A stretch of 64,000 nt of DNA from Algoriphagus aestuariicola (GCF_017254835.1 NZ_JAFKCW010000002.1:604592-668591), one strand, 5' to 3'; positions 1 through 10,091 are shown, counted from the first letter of the stretch. Notes: generated from the letters alone by a model not told the origin. A program made the numbers and translations.

Positions 1-95
1 TTTTTTTTTTTAAAAGGCCACATGGAATCTCGTATCTCGAAAATCAACTCTCTTGGTGAAGTTTTCTTCATACTCGATTTCATAACCATTTCAGA

Positions 96-3000
96 TTAGA
101 AGCCAACATTTAAACCAAACATAAACGTACGCGCGAGCGGGTAGCCGCCGGCATCCACACCGGGCACCAGCGGGCTGCCACCCTGGGCACTCACCTCGGG
201 ATTGTAGCCTTCGTAGTCGGTAAAGGTGTAAGCATTTTGAACGGTGAAGCTGAGCCTTGCACTGGAAAGTTTGGCTTTTTCCAAAAGGGAAGTCGGCAGA
301 TTGTAGCCCAGGGTAACATTCCTAATTCTAAGGAAAGATCCATCCTCGACAAATAGGGAGGTGATATTGTTGACGACGTTACTTCCGGCATAGCCGTTGA
401 AGTTGCGGTCGATCATCGGCGAAACACCGTCACCCCGATCCGTCTCGGACATCCAGCCATTGGAGGCGCTGGAGAGCACATTGTACGATCCGGCGTAGTT
501 GCCATAGTAGCGTCTAGCCGCGTTCAAGACTTCAAATCCCTGGACGCCCTGAAGTGTAAAGGCAAAATCAATGTTTTTGTAAGTAAAGGTATTAGTCATG
601 CCCCACGTGAAGTCAGGGAATGGACTGCCCAGAATGGTCCTGTCGTCTGCATTGATTACGCCATCTCCATTGACATCCTCGAACCTTAGCTGGCCGGGTT
701 TGGACTGCACTGTGCCGTTGCCGTTCAGGATAACGGGGCTGCTGTCAATCTCCTCCTGATTTTGATAGATCCCGATCACATTGTATCCATAGAAGCTGCC
801 TGGAGCCGATCCTATTTCCGTGATATGGGTAGGCGCACTGGCAGATGTCGCCTGTCTGGAGATGATCGGTGAGCCGTCGGGACCCAAGGCTACTACCTCG
901 ATGTTGTTGGTGGAAAAGTTCAAGTCCGTGGTCCACTTCAGCTTGCCGACCGTGTTTCGGCTGGTAAGGGTAAATTCGAAGCCCTTGTTTTGAATCTCGC
1001 CTATATTTTGCAAGGCAGTAGAATATCCCGTCAGAGTCGGAACAGGTACGTTGAGCAGGAGGTCGGAAGTCCGTTTGTTGTAATAGTCGGCGGAAGCATA
1101 GATCCTGTTTTGCAGCAAGCCTATCTCTATCCCCAAGTCCGCTTGGCTGTTTTTCTCCCAGCCCAACTTGCTGTTTGGAATATTGGACAGACGGATTCCG
1201 TTGCTGACAGTGCCGCCGTTGAGTCCCAAAGGATAGTTTTCAATGCTCGTCAGGCCGATGGAGCCGTAGTTGGTGATAAAGTTGTTGCCCGTCAAGCCAT
1301 AGCTGGCGCGCAGCCTCAACTCCGACAGCCAGGACACGTCGCCCATGAACTCCTCCTCAGAAATCCTCCAGCCCAAAGAAATCGAAGGGAAAGATCCCCA
1401 TCGGTTATCCTCCCCAAATCTGGAAGAGCCGTCCCGACGAAAAGTTGCCGTGAGGAGGTATCTGTCATCGTAATTGTAGTTGACCCGGGCGAGGTAGGAA
1501 ATCAAGGACCATTCCTCCTTGGTAGATGTCGCACTGGAGATCAAACCCGCAGCGTTGATGGTCTTGATGTTGTCATTGGCAAAGTTGGTACCGGTCATTC
1601 GATTGATATCCAGCGACTCCTGCTGTACAGTATATCCCAGTACTGCGTCAAAGTTGTGTTTGCCTATGCTCTTGTTGTAGCTGAGCGTAAACTCGGAAAG
1701 CCAGTTTCTGATCTGTGAAGTGCCATTGGTGCCAACGGCAGGCTTAGTCGGATTGACGCTATTGGGGTTGATGATGGAGGAGCTGAAGATGTCCTCGCGG
1801 AAATTACGGATATCCGCGCCCACTAGGGCCTTAAACTTCAGGTTGTCCACCAATAAAAACTCTGCGAAGGACGTACCCAAAAGTCTGAGGTTTTGCTGCT
1901 GGTGAAAGTACTCTTTGGCGATTTTTACCGGGTTGTCCACTTCGGAAAGGCCTATTCCCTGGCCGGTGATCTTGGTATAGTTGCCAAACTCATCGTAGGG
2001 CGACAGGTGGGGAGCCGCAGTGATCGCCGACTGGATAATCCCCCCTCCCTGCCAGTTGCCTTCCGCAAGGGATTGGTTGGAGAAAGTGTAAGAAGGCGTA
2101 ATGTTGGCTCCAACGTTCACCCGCTTGTTCATCTGGGATTCTACATTGACTCTGAAAGAATAGCGCTTCAAGTCGGAATTGATGATCACACCATCCTGGC
2201 TGAGATAACCGCCTGAGACAAAGTACTTCGTCTTATCATTTCCTCCGGAAAAATTCAGCTGGTAATTGCTCATGGCTGCGGTTCGGAAGATTTCATCCTG
2301 CCAATTGGTTCCCTCACCCAACGACTCTGGATCACTAAAGACCTCCGGCAGGAGATACATCACGTTGTTCAGTCGGACCGAATTGGGATCGGAGGCCGAC
2401 CTGCCCGGTCCAGAGTTTACCCAAGCGTTGTTGCGGGATTCGTTGACATAGTAAGCAAAGTCGGTCGCATTGAGAACATCCAAGGTCTTCTCGACTTGCT
2501 GCACTCCGGTGCTGATACTGAAGTCTATTTTTGACATACCGGACTTACCGGATTTTGTCGTGATCAAGATCACGCCATTCGAGCCCCTCGAGCCATAGAT
2601 AGCCGTGGCAGAGGCGTCCTTCAGCACTTGGATATTGTCGATATCATTGGGGTTGATCGTATTGAGCGGATTGTTTCGCTGGTCAAAGTCGTTGGTCACC
2701 GGAAACCCGTCAACCACATACAGCGGTTCATTGCCAGCACTCAGCGAGCCAGCACCTCGGATTCTGACCGATGCCCCTCCACCCGGTGCCCCAGTAGCTT
2801 GGGTCACTACCACGCCTGCCAGTCGACCCGCAATCGCTTGGTCAATACTCGCTACGGGCTGATCTTTAAGCTCTTCGCTACTTATAGCGCTCACTGCGCC
2901 CGTAATGTCCTTTTTCTGCAAAGTGCCGTAGCCGACGACTACAAACTCTTCCAAGTTGTTTTCCTCGGTCTTCATTACCACTTCCAAAAGCGTAGCCGAA

Positions 3001-3581
3001 CCAACGATGATTCTCTGGCGCTGCAAGCCAATGAAGGAAAATATCAAAGCGTCACCCTCGGAAGCCTCGATGGAAAAATTCCCGTCAATGTCCGTCACCG
3101 TTCCGTTGGTGGTACCCTCCACCAAGACTGTGACCCCGGGAAGTGGCGCCCCTGATTCATCCGTGACGGTTCCCGATATCTTCGCCTGCCGAGACTCGGC
3201 TTCCACGAGGGATTCTCCCGCCTTGTGTGCGATCACGCTGATGGTGTTGTTGACCTGCTTAAACCTGAGATTGGTCTGCGTAGCGATCTGATAGAGATGC
3301 TGTTCCACCGTCCCAGCCGTCTTGGCAAAGCTTAATCCCGACTGTCCGCTGATGACGGCATCTGTGTAGAAAAAACTAAAGTCGGTCTTGCTTTCAATCT
3401 CTCGAAAGAGCTCCTTCAGGGAATAACTTTTCCTGTCCAGTTTGAGGTGTACCTCGTCTATGCTTTTCACCTGGGCCGAGGTCGTGCTGGCCATCAGGGG
3501 ACTCAATGTGAGACAAAGGATCGCCACTCCTCTGACCAGTAACTTAATAGACATGACTATTAGTGGTATCGTTTTTTTCAT
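96..3581 (-). CDS. SusC/RagA-family TonB-dependent outer-membrane receptor with STN domain
   Basis: This is a TonB-linked outer-membrane transporter for an oligomeric substrate, length 1161 residues, typical of SusC/RagA proteins that have an extra N-terminal STN domain. In order I see a signal peptide ending near TTSAQ (about residue 37), an STN domain (about 45-120), a carboxypeptidase-D regulatory-like fold starting ISGTVTDESGAPLPGVTV (about 133-215), the TonB-plug signature VVVGYGTLQKKDITGAV, and a long beta-barrel ending with a C-terminal aromatic residue (FGLNVGF). The STN domain is the module that contacts FecR-type anti-sigma factors, and FecR and ECF sigma genes lie immediately upstream on the same strand. 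The SusD partner would be expected downstream, beyond the window start. Substrate unknown. Confidence 0.96.
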   Translation of the reverse strand: MKKTIPLIVMSIKLLVRGVAILCLTLSPLMASTTSAQVKSIDEVHLKLDRKSYSLKELFREIESKTDFSFFYTDAVISGQSGLSFAKTAGTVEQHLYQIATQTNLRFKQVNNTISVIAHKAGESLVEAESRQAKISGTVTDESGAPLPGVTVLVEGTTNGTVTDIDGNFSIEASEGDALIFSFIGLQRQRIIVGSATLLEVVMKTEENNLEEFVVVGYGTLQKKDITGAVSAISSEELKDQPVASIDQAIAGRLAGVVVTQATGAPGGGASVRIRGAGSLSAGNEPLYVVDGFPVTNDFDQRNNPLNTINPNDIDNIQVLKDASATAIYGSRGSNGVILITTKSGKSGMSKIDFSISTGVQQVEKTLDVLNATDFAYYVNESRNNAWVNSGPGRSASDPNSVRLNNVMYLLPEVFSDPESLGEGTNWQDEIFRTAAMSNYQLNFSGGNDKTKYFVSGGYLSQDGVIINSDLKRYSFRVNVESQMNKRVNVGANITPSYTFSNQSLAEGNWQGGGIIQSAITAAPHLSPYDEFGNYTKITGQGIGLSEVDNPVKIAKEYFHQQQNLRLLGTSFAEFLLVDNLKFKALVGADIRNFREDIFSSSIINPNSVNPTKPAVGTNGTSQIRNWLSEFTLSYNKSIGKHNFDAVLGYTVQQESLDINRMTGTNFANDNIKTINAAGLISSATSTKEEWSLISYLARVNYNYDDRYLLTATFRRDGSSRFGEDNRWGSFPSISLGWRISEEEFMGDVSWLSELRLRASYGLTGNNFITNYGSIGLTSIENYPLGLNGGTVSNGIRLSNIPNSKLGWEKNSQADLGIEIGLLQNRIYASADYYNKRTSDLLLNVPVPTLTGYSTALQNIGEIQNKGFEFTLTSRNTVGKLKWTTDLNFSTNNIEVVALGPDGSPIISRQATSASAPTHITEIGSAPGSFYGYNVIGIYQNQEEIDSSPVILNGNGTVQSKPGQLRFEDVNGDGVINADDRTILGSPFPDFTWGMTNTFTYKNIDFAFTLQGVQGFEVLNAARRYYGNYAGSYNVLSSASNGWMSETDRGDGVSPMIDRNFNGYAGSNVVNNITSLFVEDGSFLRIRNVTLGYNLPTSLLEKAKLSSARLSFTVQNAYTFTDYEGYNPEVSAQGGSPLVPGVDAGGYPLARTFMFGLNVGF

Positions 3582-3732
3582 ATTTTAGGGTTGTAAGTTG
3601 AAACATAGAAATACCCTCGGATGACAGACCGCTAAGCTTTAGTCCTTGGGTGCCGTGTTTTGGTTTTCACAGGAGCGTATTCGCAGTACGTTCCTGTTCT
3701 TTTTTATGTCGTTTGGATTTCACATAGGCAGC

Positions 3733-4752
3733 TTAATTGAATGTGATTATTACTTCTTTTTCTTTCAATTCGTACTCGAAATCCATCGAAGCGCCCAGGA
3801 CATGCAGCACGTTTCGCAGACTCTCATTGCTGTCAAATGTACCTGTAGCCTTGATCGCACCAGGATCTCCCCTGACTTGCATTTTGACCCCATACCAGCG
3901 TTCCAGCATAGGAATCATCCGGTCAAAGGGCGTCTCGTCAAACCTTAAGACCCCTTCCGTCCAACTCACTTTGTCAAACACCTCCACTGTATATTTGCTC
4001 AGCTGGGATTGTTGCGCTGATAGCAGGGACTCTTCGCCGGGATTGAGTACTATGGAATTTTTTGCGTCCTTTTGTGCGAGCCTAACTTTTCCTGTCACCA
4101 AAGTCACGGCGACCTTTTCCTCTTCCTGAAAAGTCGAAATATTGAAAGACGTGCCCAAAGCGGTGGTTAAGACCCCCTTGGCCTCCACCGTAAACGGATG
4201 GGCTTCATCCCTCGCGACCTTGAAAAAGCCTTCTCCCTCGAGTTCGATCTGTCGATTCCCGAGGAAGTCTTCGGGGTAGGTGATTTTGCTTTCCGAATTG
4301 AGAAAAACAGTGGATCCATCCGGGAGGTTGATTCTTGTTTTTTGTCCCGCCGGATTTTCGCGGACGATCATCTTGGGGTCAGTTTGAGAAAGCATCGCTG
4401 GCGACTCCCCCTGTCTGCCAAGCTCAAAATAGAATAGAGCCGAAATCCCCAAAAGTACCAACACCACGGCCGCCTTGAGCCAGGATGGAATAAGCCTCCT
4501 GACCGGCTTCGAATCTACTGCGAGATATGGCTTTGGGTGGCCGTCCTTGGCTTGCTTGATCTTATTCCAAAGCGGCTTGGGATCCCAATCTTCAACCTGA
4601 TGGCTTCGGATCTTTTCAGACCAAGCCTGTAGAATCTCCGCGGACAAAAATTCTTCCGCCTCCGAGGAGTCTAGCCAATCCAGGAGTTCCTGAGCCTGTT
4701 CGCGGCTCAGTTTTCCGTCAAAAAAATCATCTAAACGTTTCTTGTGATCCAT
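3733..4752 (-). CDS. FecR-family anti-sigma factor with C-terminal DUF4974
   Basis: This 339-residue inner-membrane protein should relay the receptor signal to the ECF sigma factor encoded just upstream. The N-terminal part (1-90) is cytoplasmic and resembles other Bacteroidota anti-sigma N-termini (FFDGKLSREQAQELLDWL). One membrane helix (LKAAVVLVLLGISALFYF) lies at about 93-110. The FecR fold follows (about 140-235, with KTRINLPDGSTVFLNSESKI), and a DUF4974 domain ends the protein (about 270-337, LRFDETPFDRMIPMLERWYG). Length and domain order are normal for the family. It sits between the sigma gene and the SusC gene on the same strand, which is the usual arrangement. Confidence 0.95.
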   Translation of the reverse strand: MDHKKRLDDFFDGKLSREQAQELLDWLDSSEAEEFLSAEILQAWSEKIRSHQVEDWDPKPLWNKIKQAKDGHPKPYLAVDSKPVRRLIPSWLKAAVVLVLLGISALFYFELGRQGESPAMLSQTDPKMIVRENPAGQKTRINLPDGSTVFLNSESKITYPEDFLGNRQIELEGEGFFKVARDEAHPFTVEAKGVLTTALGTSFNISTFQEEEKVAVTLVTGKVRLAQKDAKNSIVLNPGEESLLSAQQSQLSKYTVEVFDKVSWTEGVLRFDETPFDRMIPMLERWYGVKMQVRGDPGAIKATGTFDSNESLRNVLHVLGASMDFEYELKEKEVIITFN

Positions 4753-4859
4753 TTGGAGCTATTTACTAGTACATATAGCCCCAAGTCGGGAAAAATACTC
4801 ACGAGCTTTTGAAAATAATTTGCACTTTTTTCAAAAACACGATAGAACCTACTGGAGAT

Positions 4860-5480
4860 TCAGTCCAATACCTGCATCAATACGGAATTGAGCGTGATCA
4901 CGAAAACACCCACCGAGATGATTTTCAGCTTGACGAGCTTTTCCCTCACGGCTTTGGTCGAGCGAAAAATCTGGTTTTCGACTGTTCTTCTCGAAATATT
5001 CAACCGCTCGGCGATCTCCTCTACTGACAGGTTTTCAAAATGCCGAAGAACGAAAATCTGCTTTTGCGCTGCTGGTAGCTGTTCGATGATCTCCTTGGAG
5101 ATGTTGTGAAACTCCGAAAAGATGAATTCTTCTTCGGGACTATTATTTCTTTCGACCTCATAGAGAGGGATCTTGTAATTCTGAAAAGCAAAAAATCGGG
5201 CTTCCTTCTTGGCTTTCTTGATAACCAAAGACCTGACGATCGAGATCATGTAGGCATTGATGGAAAGCTGTGGATCTAGTTTGTGTCTTTTCTTCCAGAT
5301 CTTAAGAAAAACCTCCTGAACGATACCCTCTGCATCTTCGTGCCCGAGGTTCATTCTCCTAGACACGTGGTAAATCTTCTCGGAAAATAGCATGTAAAGC
5401 TTCTCAAAAGCCTTTTCATTGCCTTTGGACAGCTCCATGACCAATTGTTGATGCGGATGTGTACCGAATTCGGCTGCCAT
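4860..5480 (-). CDS. RNA polymerase ECF sigma factor, Bacteroidota FecI-like
   Basis: This 206-residue sigma-70 family factor probably directs transcription of the downstream SusC locus when FecR releases it. Region 2 is visible at about 20-90 (AFEKLYMLFSEKIYHVSRRM, then EDAEGIVQEVFLKIWKKR). Region 4 is at about 130-185, with a helix-turn-helix LSVEEIAERLNISRRTVENQ. The short hydrophobic C-terminal tail (VFVITLNSVLMQVL) is common in this Bacteroidota subgroup. I use the ATG giving MAAEFGTHPHQQ because it precedes a complete region 2. About 107 bp separate it from the FecR gene. Confidence 0.95.
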   Translation of the reverse strand: MAAEFGTHPHQQLVMELSKGNEKAFEKLYMLFSEKIYHVSRRMNLGHEDAEGIVQEVFLKIWKKRHKLDPQLSINAYMISIVRSLVIKKAKKEARFFAFQNYKIPLYEVERNNSPEEEFIFSEFHNISKEIIEQLPAAQKQIFVLRHFENLSVEEIAERLNISRRTVENQIFRSTKAVREKLVKLKIISVGVFVITLNSVLMQVLD

Positions 5481-5725
5481 AATTTTTCAGAACCTACTCC
5501 AAAGCAAACAATTAAAGTTGATTCCGCAACATCTGAAACTCTGGCAAAATCCAAAACAAACGACCGAGCCAAGCTGCTGTTTCCTTTCATGGGTATTGGG
5601 CAAGATTTGAGAATTGCATCCAACTGAGCCAATGACTCAGCCAAACAACAAATTTCACACCCCTGAATATCAATGCTTTTAAGAATTTTATTCGTAAATT
5701 ATTCGAAGACAAAACCCAAAAAACC

Positions 5726-6169
5726 ATGAATACCCTCACTAAAATCGAACATTGGGCCGACACCCACCATCCACAATGGATAGACTTTGTCCGGATCATT
5801 CTTGGACTGTTTATTCTTTACAAGGGAATACTATTTATTTCTGATACGAATGCACTTCTCTCGATTATGAAGTCGGCGGACTTGCAATTTGTTAACCTCG
5901 GGCTTGCGCATTACGTGGCTTTCGCGCACTTAGTCGGGGGGCTGCTGATAGCACTGGGCCTTGTCACTCGCTTCGCTATCCTTTTTCAGCTTCCCATATT
6001 GCTAGTGGCAGTTTTTCTGGTCAACTCCCAGCAGGGATTCCTTACCGTTTCCAACAATTTGGAATTCCCTATTTCTGTGATAGTACTCATCCTGCTTATT
6101 GTTTTTTTGATTTACGGATCTGGAAAATTCTCGATTGACAACTGGATGAAGAAACATCCAACTTGGTGA
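5726..6169 (+). CDS. DoxX-family membrane protein
   Basis: This is a 147-residue four-helix integral membrane protein of the DoxX/YphA type. The N-terminus is polar and followed by a helix with VRIILGLFILYKGILF. Further helices are YVAFAHLVGGLLIALGLVTR, FQLPILLVAVFLVN and a C-terminal ISVIVLILLIVFLIYG, with a GGLLIALGL turn typical of the family. DoxX-family proteins are associated with quinone or redox functions, but the role of this one cannot be told from sequence. It stands alone between divergent and downstream genes and is followed by a long hairpin at 6219-6261. Confidence 0.85.
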   Translation: MNTLTKIEHWADTHHPQWIDFVRIILGLFILYKGILFISDTNALLSIMKSADLQFVNLGLAHYVAFAHLVGGLLIALGLVTRFAILFQLPILLVAVFLVNSQQGFLTVSNNLEFPISVIVLILLIVFLIYGSGKFSIDNWMKKHPTW

Positions 6170-6218
6170 TAACAACATCGCGCCGAACCTAGCAAAGAAT
6201 ATCATTGCTCCAACAAAA

Positions 6219-6261
6219 GAAAGACCTGCGCTGAGCCATATCTTGGTTTCGCAGGTCTTTC
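6219..6261 (+). terminator. hairpin terminator after the DoxX gene
   Basis: Two perfectly complementary 12-base arms (GAAAGACCTGCG at 6219-6230 and its complement at 6250-6261) enclose a 19-base loop, followed by GCATTTT. The T tract is weak on the plus strand. Confidence 0.6.
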
Positions 6262-6673
6262 GCATTTTCAACCTGAAACTTACCAAATCATTCATCTACT
6301 AATCCTTGTTGTACCTTCAAACTCAACATTCCACTAATTAACGAGGCAATAGCAAACCTAAATCACCTAAATAATTTATCAACCAAAAAACTTAATAAAA
6401 AAGCTTATATACAAAAATAAGACACGTTACATATTTATAGTTAAAGACAAAGTGCCAAGTCAAAACTCCATAAAACAAGCTTATACCACTCAGAATAGCC
6501 AAATACAATAACTTAACAATCAATCACTTGGATAAACAATATAATTTCAATAAATTCAGCAATTGATCCAACAAGATCTTGTATAGATCTTCATCAGAGT
6601 ATTTTTTGAAACTCTGCTCACAGCAAATCGAACAGCTGAACTTTTAATTTTTCACTTTTAACCATTTGTTATC
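6262..6673. other. AT-rich intergenic leader before the subtilase
   Basis: About 410 bases between the DoxX terminator and the protease start. It is strongly A/T-rich and contains no open frame I would call a gene. It must hold the promoter and leader of the large protease. I see no clear operator or riboswitch fold. Confidence 0.5.
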
Positions 6674-9600
6674 ATGGCAACAAAAATCAAATCCCAAAAT
6701 CAACCAGAACTTCATGAATTGGTAGTCATATTTAAAGATGACGCTCAAATCGAAACCAGTAAAAACACATTCAGAACGGCGAAAAGTACCGCTATTAGCA
6801 CGCTGAACACCTCTATAAAAAGGCTAAAAAGCAGGGTTCAGCCCATCTTCAATCCCAACATTGCGCTGAATGATATGCCGACGGAATTCAAGTCTTTTGC
6901 CCGATCGACACGTCTGAACCCCGCTTCTTTTTTCACTGTGCAGAGCGAATCCAACCTTGAAGGCTTGCTGGATGAGTTCCTGAAAGATCCTTTGGTAGAG
7001 GGAGCCTACATCAAGCCACCTGCAGAAGATCCAAACAGTGCCTGGAAAAGTCCGGATTTCACTGGAAATCAGGGCTATCTCGATGCCGCTCCGGGTGGTG
7101 TCGATGCAAAGTTTTCATGGAAGCTGGTTGGAGGTCGAGGAAATGGAATCGGTGTTGTTGATGTCGAGCAAGGCTTTAATCTGACCCATGAGGACCTTCG
7201 AGCCAAGATCTCCAGCATCTTGGGAGGAAACAATGTGGCCTCCTCCCGCAACCATGGAACGGCCGTCTTGGGTGTCATCGCAGGCGCTGAAAGTTCAATA
7301 GGGGTGACGGGAATAAGCTCCGATGTCCAACTCCGGGCCATCTCTCACAACGGGCAGGGAACCGCCCAAGCAATCATCAACGCGGCAAATGCCAGCAAAG
7401 CTGGAGATATCATTTTGCTGGAAGTACATCGAGCCGGGCCGGCGTTCAATTTTCAGGGACGGGATGATCAGCGCGGCTACATCGCCATCGAATGGTGGCC
7501 AGACGATTTTGCAGCGGTCACTTACGCGACAGCCAAAGGAATCATCGTAGTAGAAGCGGCTGGCAATGGAATGGAAAATTTTGATCTGGAGATCTACAAT
7601 AAAAGGCCTTCGGGCTGGCCAAATAGCTGGAAAAACCCATTCAATCTCTCCAATCCCCAGTCCGGGGCTATCATAGTCGGGGCCGGCGCCTCACCTTCCT
7701 CCTCCATGGACCGAAGCATCTTGAGCTTCTCCAATTGGGGAAAACGTGTGGATGTCCAAGGCTGGGGGCACAATGTCGCCACGACGGGCTATGGCAATAT
7801 GCAGGGGGACAAGTTTGTATGCCTTAATCCTGCGAATAATTGGACCGTGGAAGCTGGCTATCCGAAATCTCCAATAGGTGTTGGTCCAGGTTTCCTCAGC
7901 GCCATGGGCAATGGAATCAGCGCTTCGTTTTGGTGTGACCACAACCAAAAGGTCTATTTCTTTAAAAAAGACGAGTACTATCGCGCAGACCCAAACAATG
8001 GATGGACGGTCGAGCCCGGCTATCCAAAGCCCATTGCTGGCAACTGGCCAGGCATGCCGGCCGACTTTGCTAACGGGATAGACGCGGCTTTATGGAGCGA
8101 CACCAACAAAAGGATTTACTTTTTCAAAGGAAACCAATATGTCAAGATAAATCCGTCGGTAAGCTGGAATGTGGAAGCTGGATATCCAAAGCCAATTGCT
8201 GGCAACTGGCCGGGATTCCCCTCCTCTTTTGCCAGCGGCGTCGATGCAGCTATCTACAGCTATGTCAACAACAAAATCTACTTCTTCAAAGGAAACAAAT
8301 ATCTGAGAATCAATCCCTCCGTATCATGGAATATGGAGGCGGGATATCCAAAGACAATCAGCTCAAGTTGGCGCAACATGCCATCAGAATTTAACAGGGG
8401 AGTCGATGCGGCACTTTGGGACAAAACGACAGATAAAGTATTCTTCCTTAAAACAGAAGATCTCTGGTACACATCCTCTTTCAGCGGTACCTCCAGTGCC
8501 TCCCCTGTCGTCACTGGATCTGTGGCCTGTATACAGGGCAGACTAAAAGCCCGTGGAAAATCGCTTTTGACCTCGGATGGGATGAGAAATCTGCTCCGAA
8601 ACACCGGATCCCCACAGCAGCGACTGAGCGGCAGCAATGAAACCAACGCCGACTCCAACTGGAGGGGCATCAATGCCTCCTTTGGCAGCGGCTTCGATGC
8701 ATCCCTTTGGAACGGAAAGTCAAACAACATCTATTTCTTCAAAGGCGGCCAATACGCGAAGGTCGATCCAGCCAACAACTGGAACATAGAACCCGGCTAT
8801 CCCAAGCCGATTGAAGATAACTGGCCCGGCATGCCATCCAGCTTCCTTTCGGGGATCAACGCAGCGCTTTGGAGTGAAACAAACAAAAAAGTATACATGT
8901 TCAAGGGCAGTGAGTTTATCCGCATAGATCCTTTCAATGGATGGAATGTCGAACCCGGATATCCAAAACCAATCGCTGGAAGTTGGCCTGGTTTTCCTGC
9001 TTCTTTCGCGTCCGGGGTGAACGCAGCTCTTTACAGCAAAACCAACGACAAAATCTATTTCTTCAAAGGAAGTGAATACATTCGAATCAACCCATCGGTA
9101 AGCTGGAATGTCGAGGCAGGTTATCCTAAGCCGATCGCCGGAAACTGGCCAGGAATGCCTGCAGATTTTGCTTCAGGCCTGGACGCGGCTACTTGGAGCG
9201 GGACCAACAACAAGATCTACTTTTTCAAAGGTGAAAAGTATGTTAGGATTTCTCCCCAAACGAGCTGGGACGTAGAGTCCGGGTATCCTCAGATCATTGC
9301 CAGACAACGGATCGGCAATCGGCCAAATTTGAAACAAGTATTCCAAAACCTGAACCTGGATTCCAATTGGCCGGGTTTCCCCCAAAGTTTCGGACAAGAT
9401 CTCGACGCATCTCTTTGGAGCGACCCAAACAAAAAAGTTTATTTTTTCAAGGGAAGCCAATACATCAAAGTCGATCCTTTCAACGACTGGGAAATGGAAT
9501 CTGGATATCCAAAATCCATCTCTTCAGGCTGGCCGGGATTCCCCAGCACTTTCGCCTCTGGGGTTGATGCTGCCATTTGGACCAAAACCAACGATAGGAT

Positions 9601-10015
9601 CTACTTCTTTAAGGGAAGCCAGTACATCAAGGTAAATCCGGCAAACGGCTGGGCTGTGGAACCAGGGTATCCGAAACAAATTGCAGGCAATTGGCCTGGA
9701 CTCCCTGCTTCATTCTCTTCAGGAATCGAAGCCGCTCTATGGTCTGGGACAAACAATAAGATCTATTTCTTCAAAGGCAACCAATATGTGAGAATAGACC
9801 CGCTGAATGGATGGAACATGGATAGTGGATATCCCAAAAACATTAATTCAGCGTGGAAGGGAATGCCATCCACGTTCAACAGCGGCATCAACGCTGCCCT
9901 GTGGAACGGCAAATCCTCCAACATTTATTTCTTCAAAGGCTCTCAGTACTTGAAGATCTTACCAAATAACAATTGGACCATGGAGAAGGGATATCCTAGA
10001 GAAATCAGATCCTGA
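6674..10015 (+). CDS. Subtilisin-like (S8) serine peptidase interrupted by hemopexin-like propellers
   Basis: A 1113-residue protein built from an I9-like propeptide region (about 12-120), an S8 peptidase core and about twelve hemopexin-like repeats. Catalytic residues are visible: Asp163 (GVVDVEQG), His194 (NHGTAVLG), oxyanion Asn298 (AAGNG) and Ser607 (FSGTSSASP). Repeats of about 53 residues with DAALW...KIYFFKGxxYxRI come in three groups of four. Group 1 (about 378-597) lies inside the peptidase just before the serine segment. Group 2 (about 655-875) lies between LLRNTGSPQQ and QRIGNRPNL, two segments that are normally nearly adjacent at the end of S8 domains. Group 3 (about 895-1110) is C-terminal. 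Hemopexin propellers bind proteins, metals or haem. No signal peptide or type IX sorting domain is visible, which is odd for a subtilase. Localisation is therefore uncertain. Confidence 0.93.
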   Translation: MATKIKSQNQPELHELVVIFKDDAQIETSKNTFRTAKSTAISTLNTSIKRLKSRVQPIFNPNIALNDMPTEFKSFARSTRLNPASFFTVQSESNLEGLLDEFLKDPLVEGAYIKPPAEDPNSAWKSPDFTGNQGYLDAAPGGVDAKFSWKLVGGRGNGIGVVDVEQGFNLTHEDLRAKISSILGGNNVASSRNHGTAVLGVIAGAESSIGVTGISSDVQLRAISHNGQGTAQAIINAANASKAGDIILLEVHRAGPAFNFQGRDDQRGYIAIEWWPDDFAAVTYATAKGIIVVEAAGNGMENFDLEIYNKRPSGWPNSWKNPFNLSNPQSGAIIVGAGASPSSSMDRSILSFSNWGKRVDVQGWGHNVATTGYGNMQGDKFVCLNPANNWTVEAGYPKSPIGVGPGFLSAMGNGISASFWCDHNQKVYFFKKDEYYRADPNNGWTVEPGYPKPIAGNWPGMPADFANGIDAALWSDTNKRIYFFKGNQYVKINPSVSWNVEAGYPKPIAGNWPGFPSSFASGVDAAIYSYVNNKIYFFKGNKYLRINPSVSWNMEAGYPKTISSSWRNMPSEFNRGVDAALWDKTTDKVFFLKTEDLWYTSSFSGTSSASPVVTGSVACIQGRLKARGKSLLTSDGMRNLLRNTGSPQQRLSGSNETNADSNWRGINASFGSGFDASLWNGKSNNIYFFKGGQYAKVDPANNWNIEPGYPKPIEDNWPGMPSSFLSGINAALWSETNKKVYMFKGSEFIRIDPFNGWNVEPGYPKPIAGSWPGFPASFASGVNAALYSKTNDKIYFFKGSEYIRINPSVSWNVEAGYPKPIAGNWPGMPADFASGLDAATWSGTNNKIYFFKGEKYVRISPQTSWDVESGYPQIIARQRIGNRPNLKQVFQNLNLDSNWPGFPQSFGQDLDASLWSDPNKKVYFFKGSQYIKVDPFNDWEMESGYPKSISSGWPGFPSTFASGVDAAIWTKTNDRIYFFKGSQYIKVNPANGWAVEPGYPKQIAGNWPGLPASFSSGIEAALWSGTNNKIYFFKGNQYVRIDPLNGWNMDSGYPKNINSAWKGMPSTFNSGINAALWNGKSSNIYFFKGSQYLKILPNNNWTMEKGYPREIRS

Positions 10016-10091
10016 ATCGAATCTGGCGAATGGATAGGCTTGAGCTGAAAACACCGTTCAAGCCTATCCTCGTTTGATTGCCATTAACACT

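Noticed and set aside
1-89. Open minus-strand frame from an ATG at 89 to the window start, possibly the N-terminus of a SusD partner
   Set aside because: The residues (MKKTSPRELIFEIRDSM) do not resemble a signal peptide, and only 29 codons are visible ending in a poly-A run; cannot be supported.
990-1718. Long plus-strand open frame (242 codons) inside the SusC gene
   Set aside because: It is the antisense shadow of the SusC coding region, with composition and low-complexity pattern unlike a protein.
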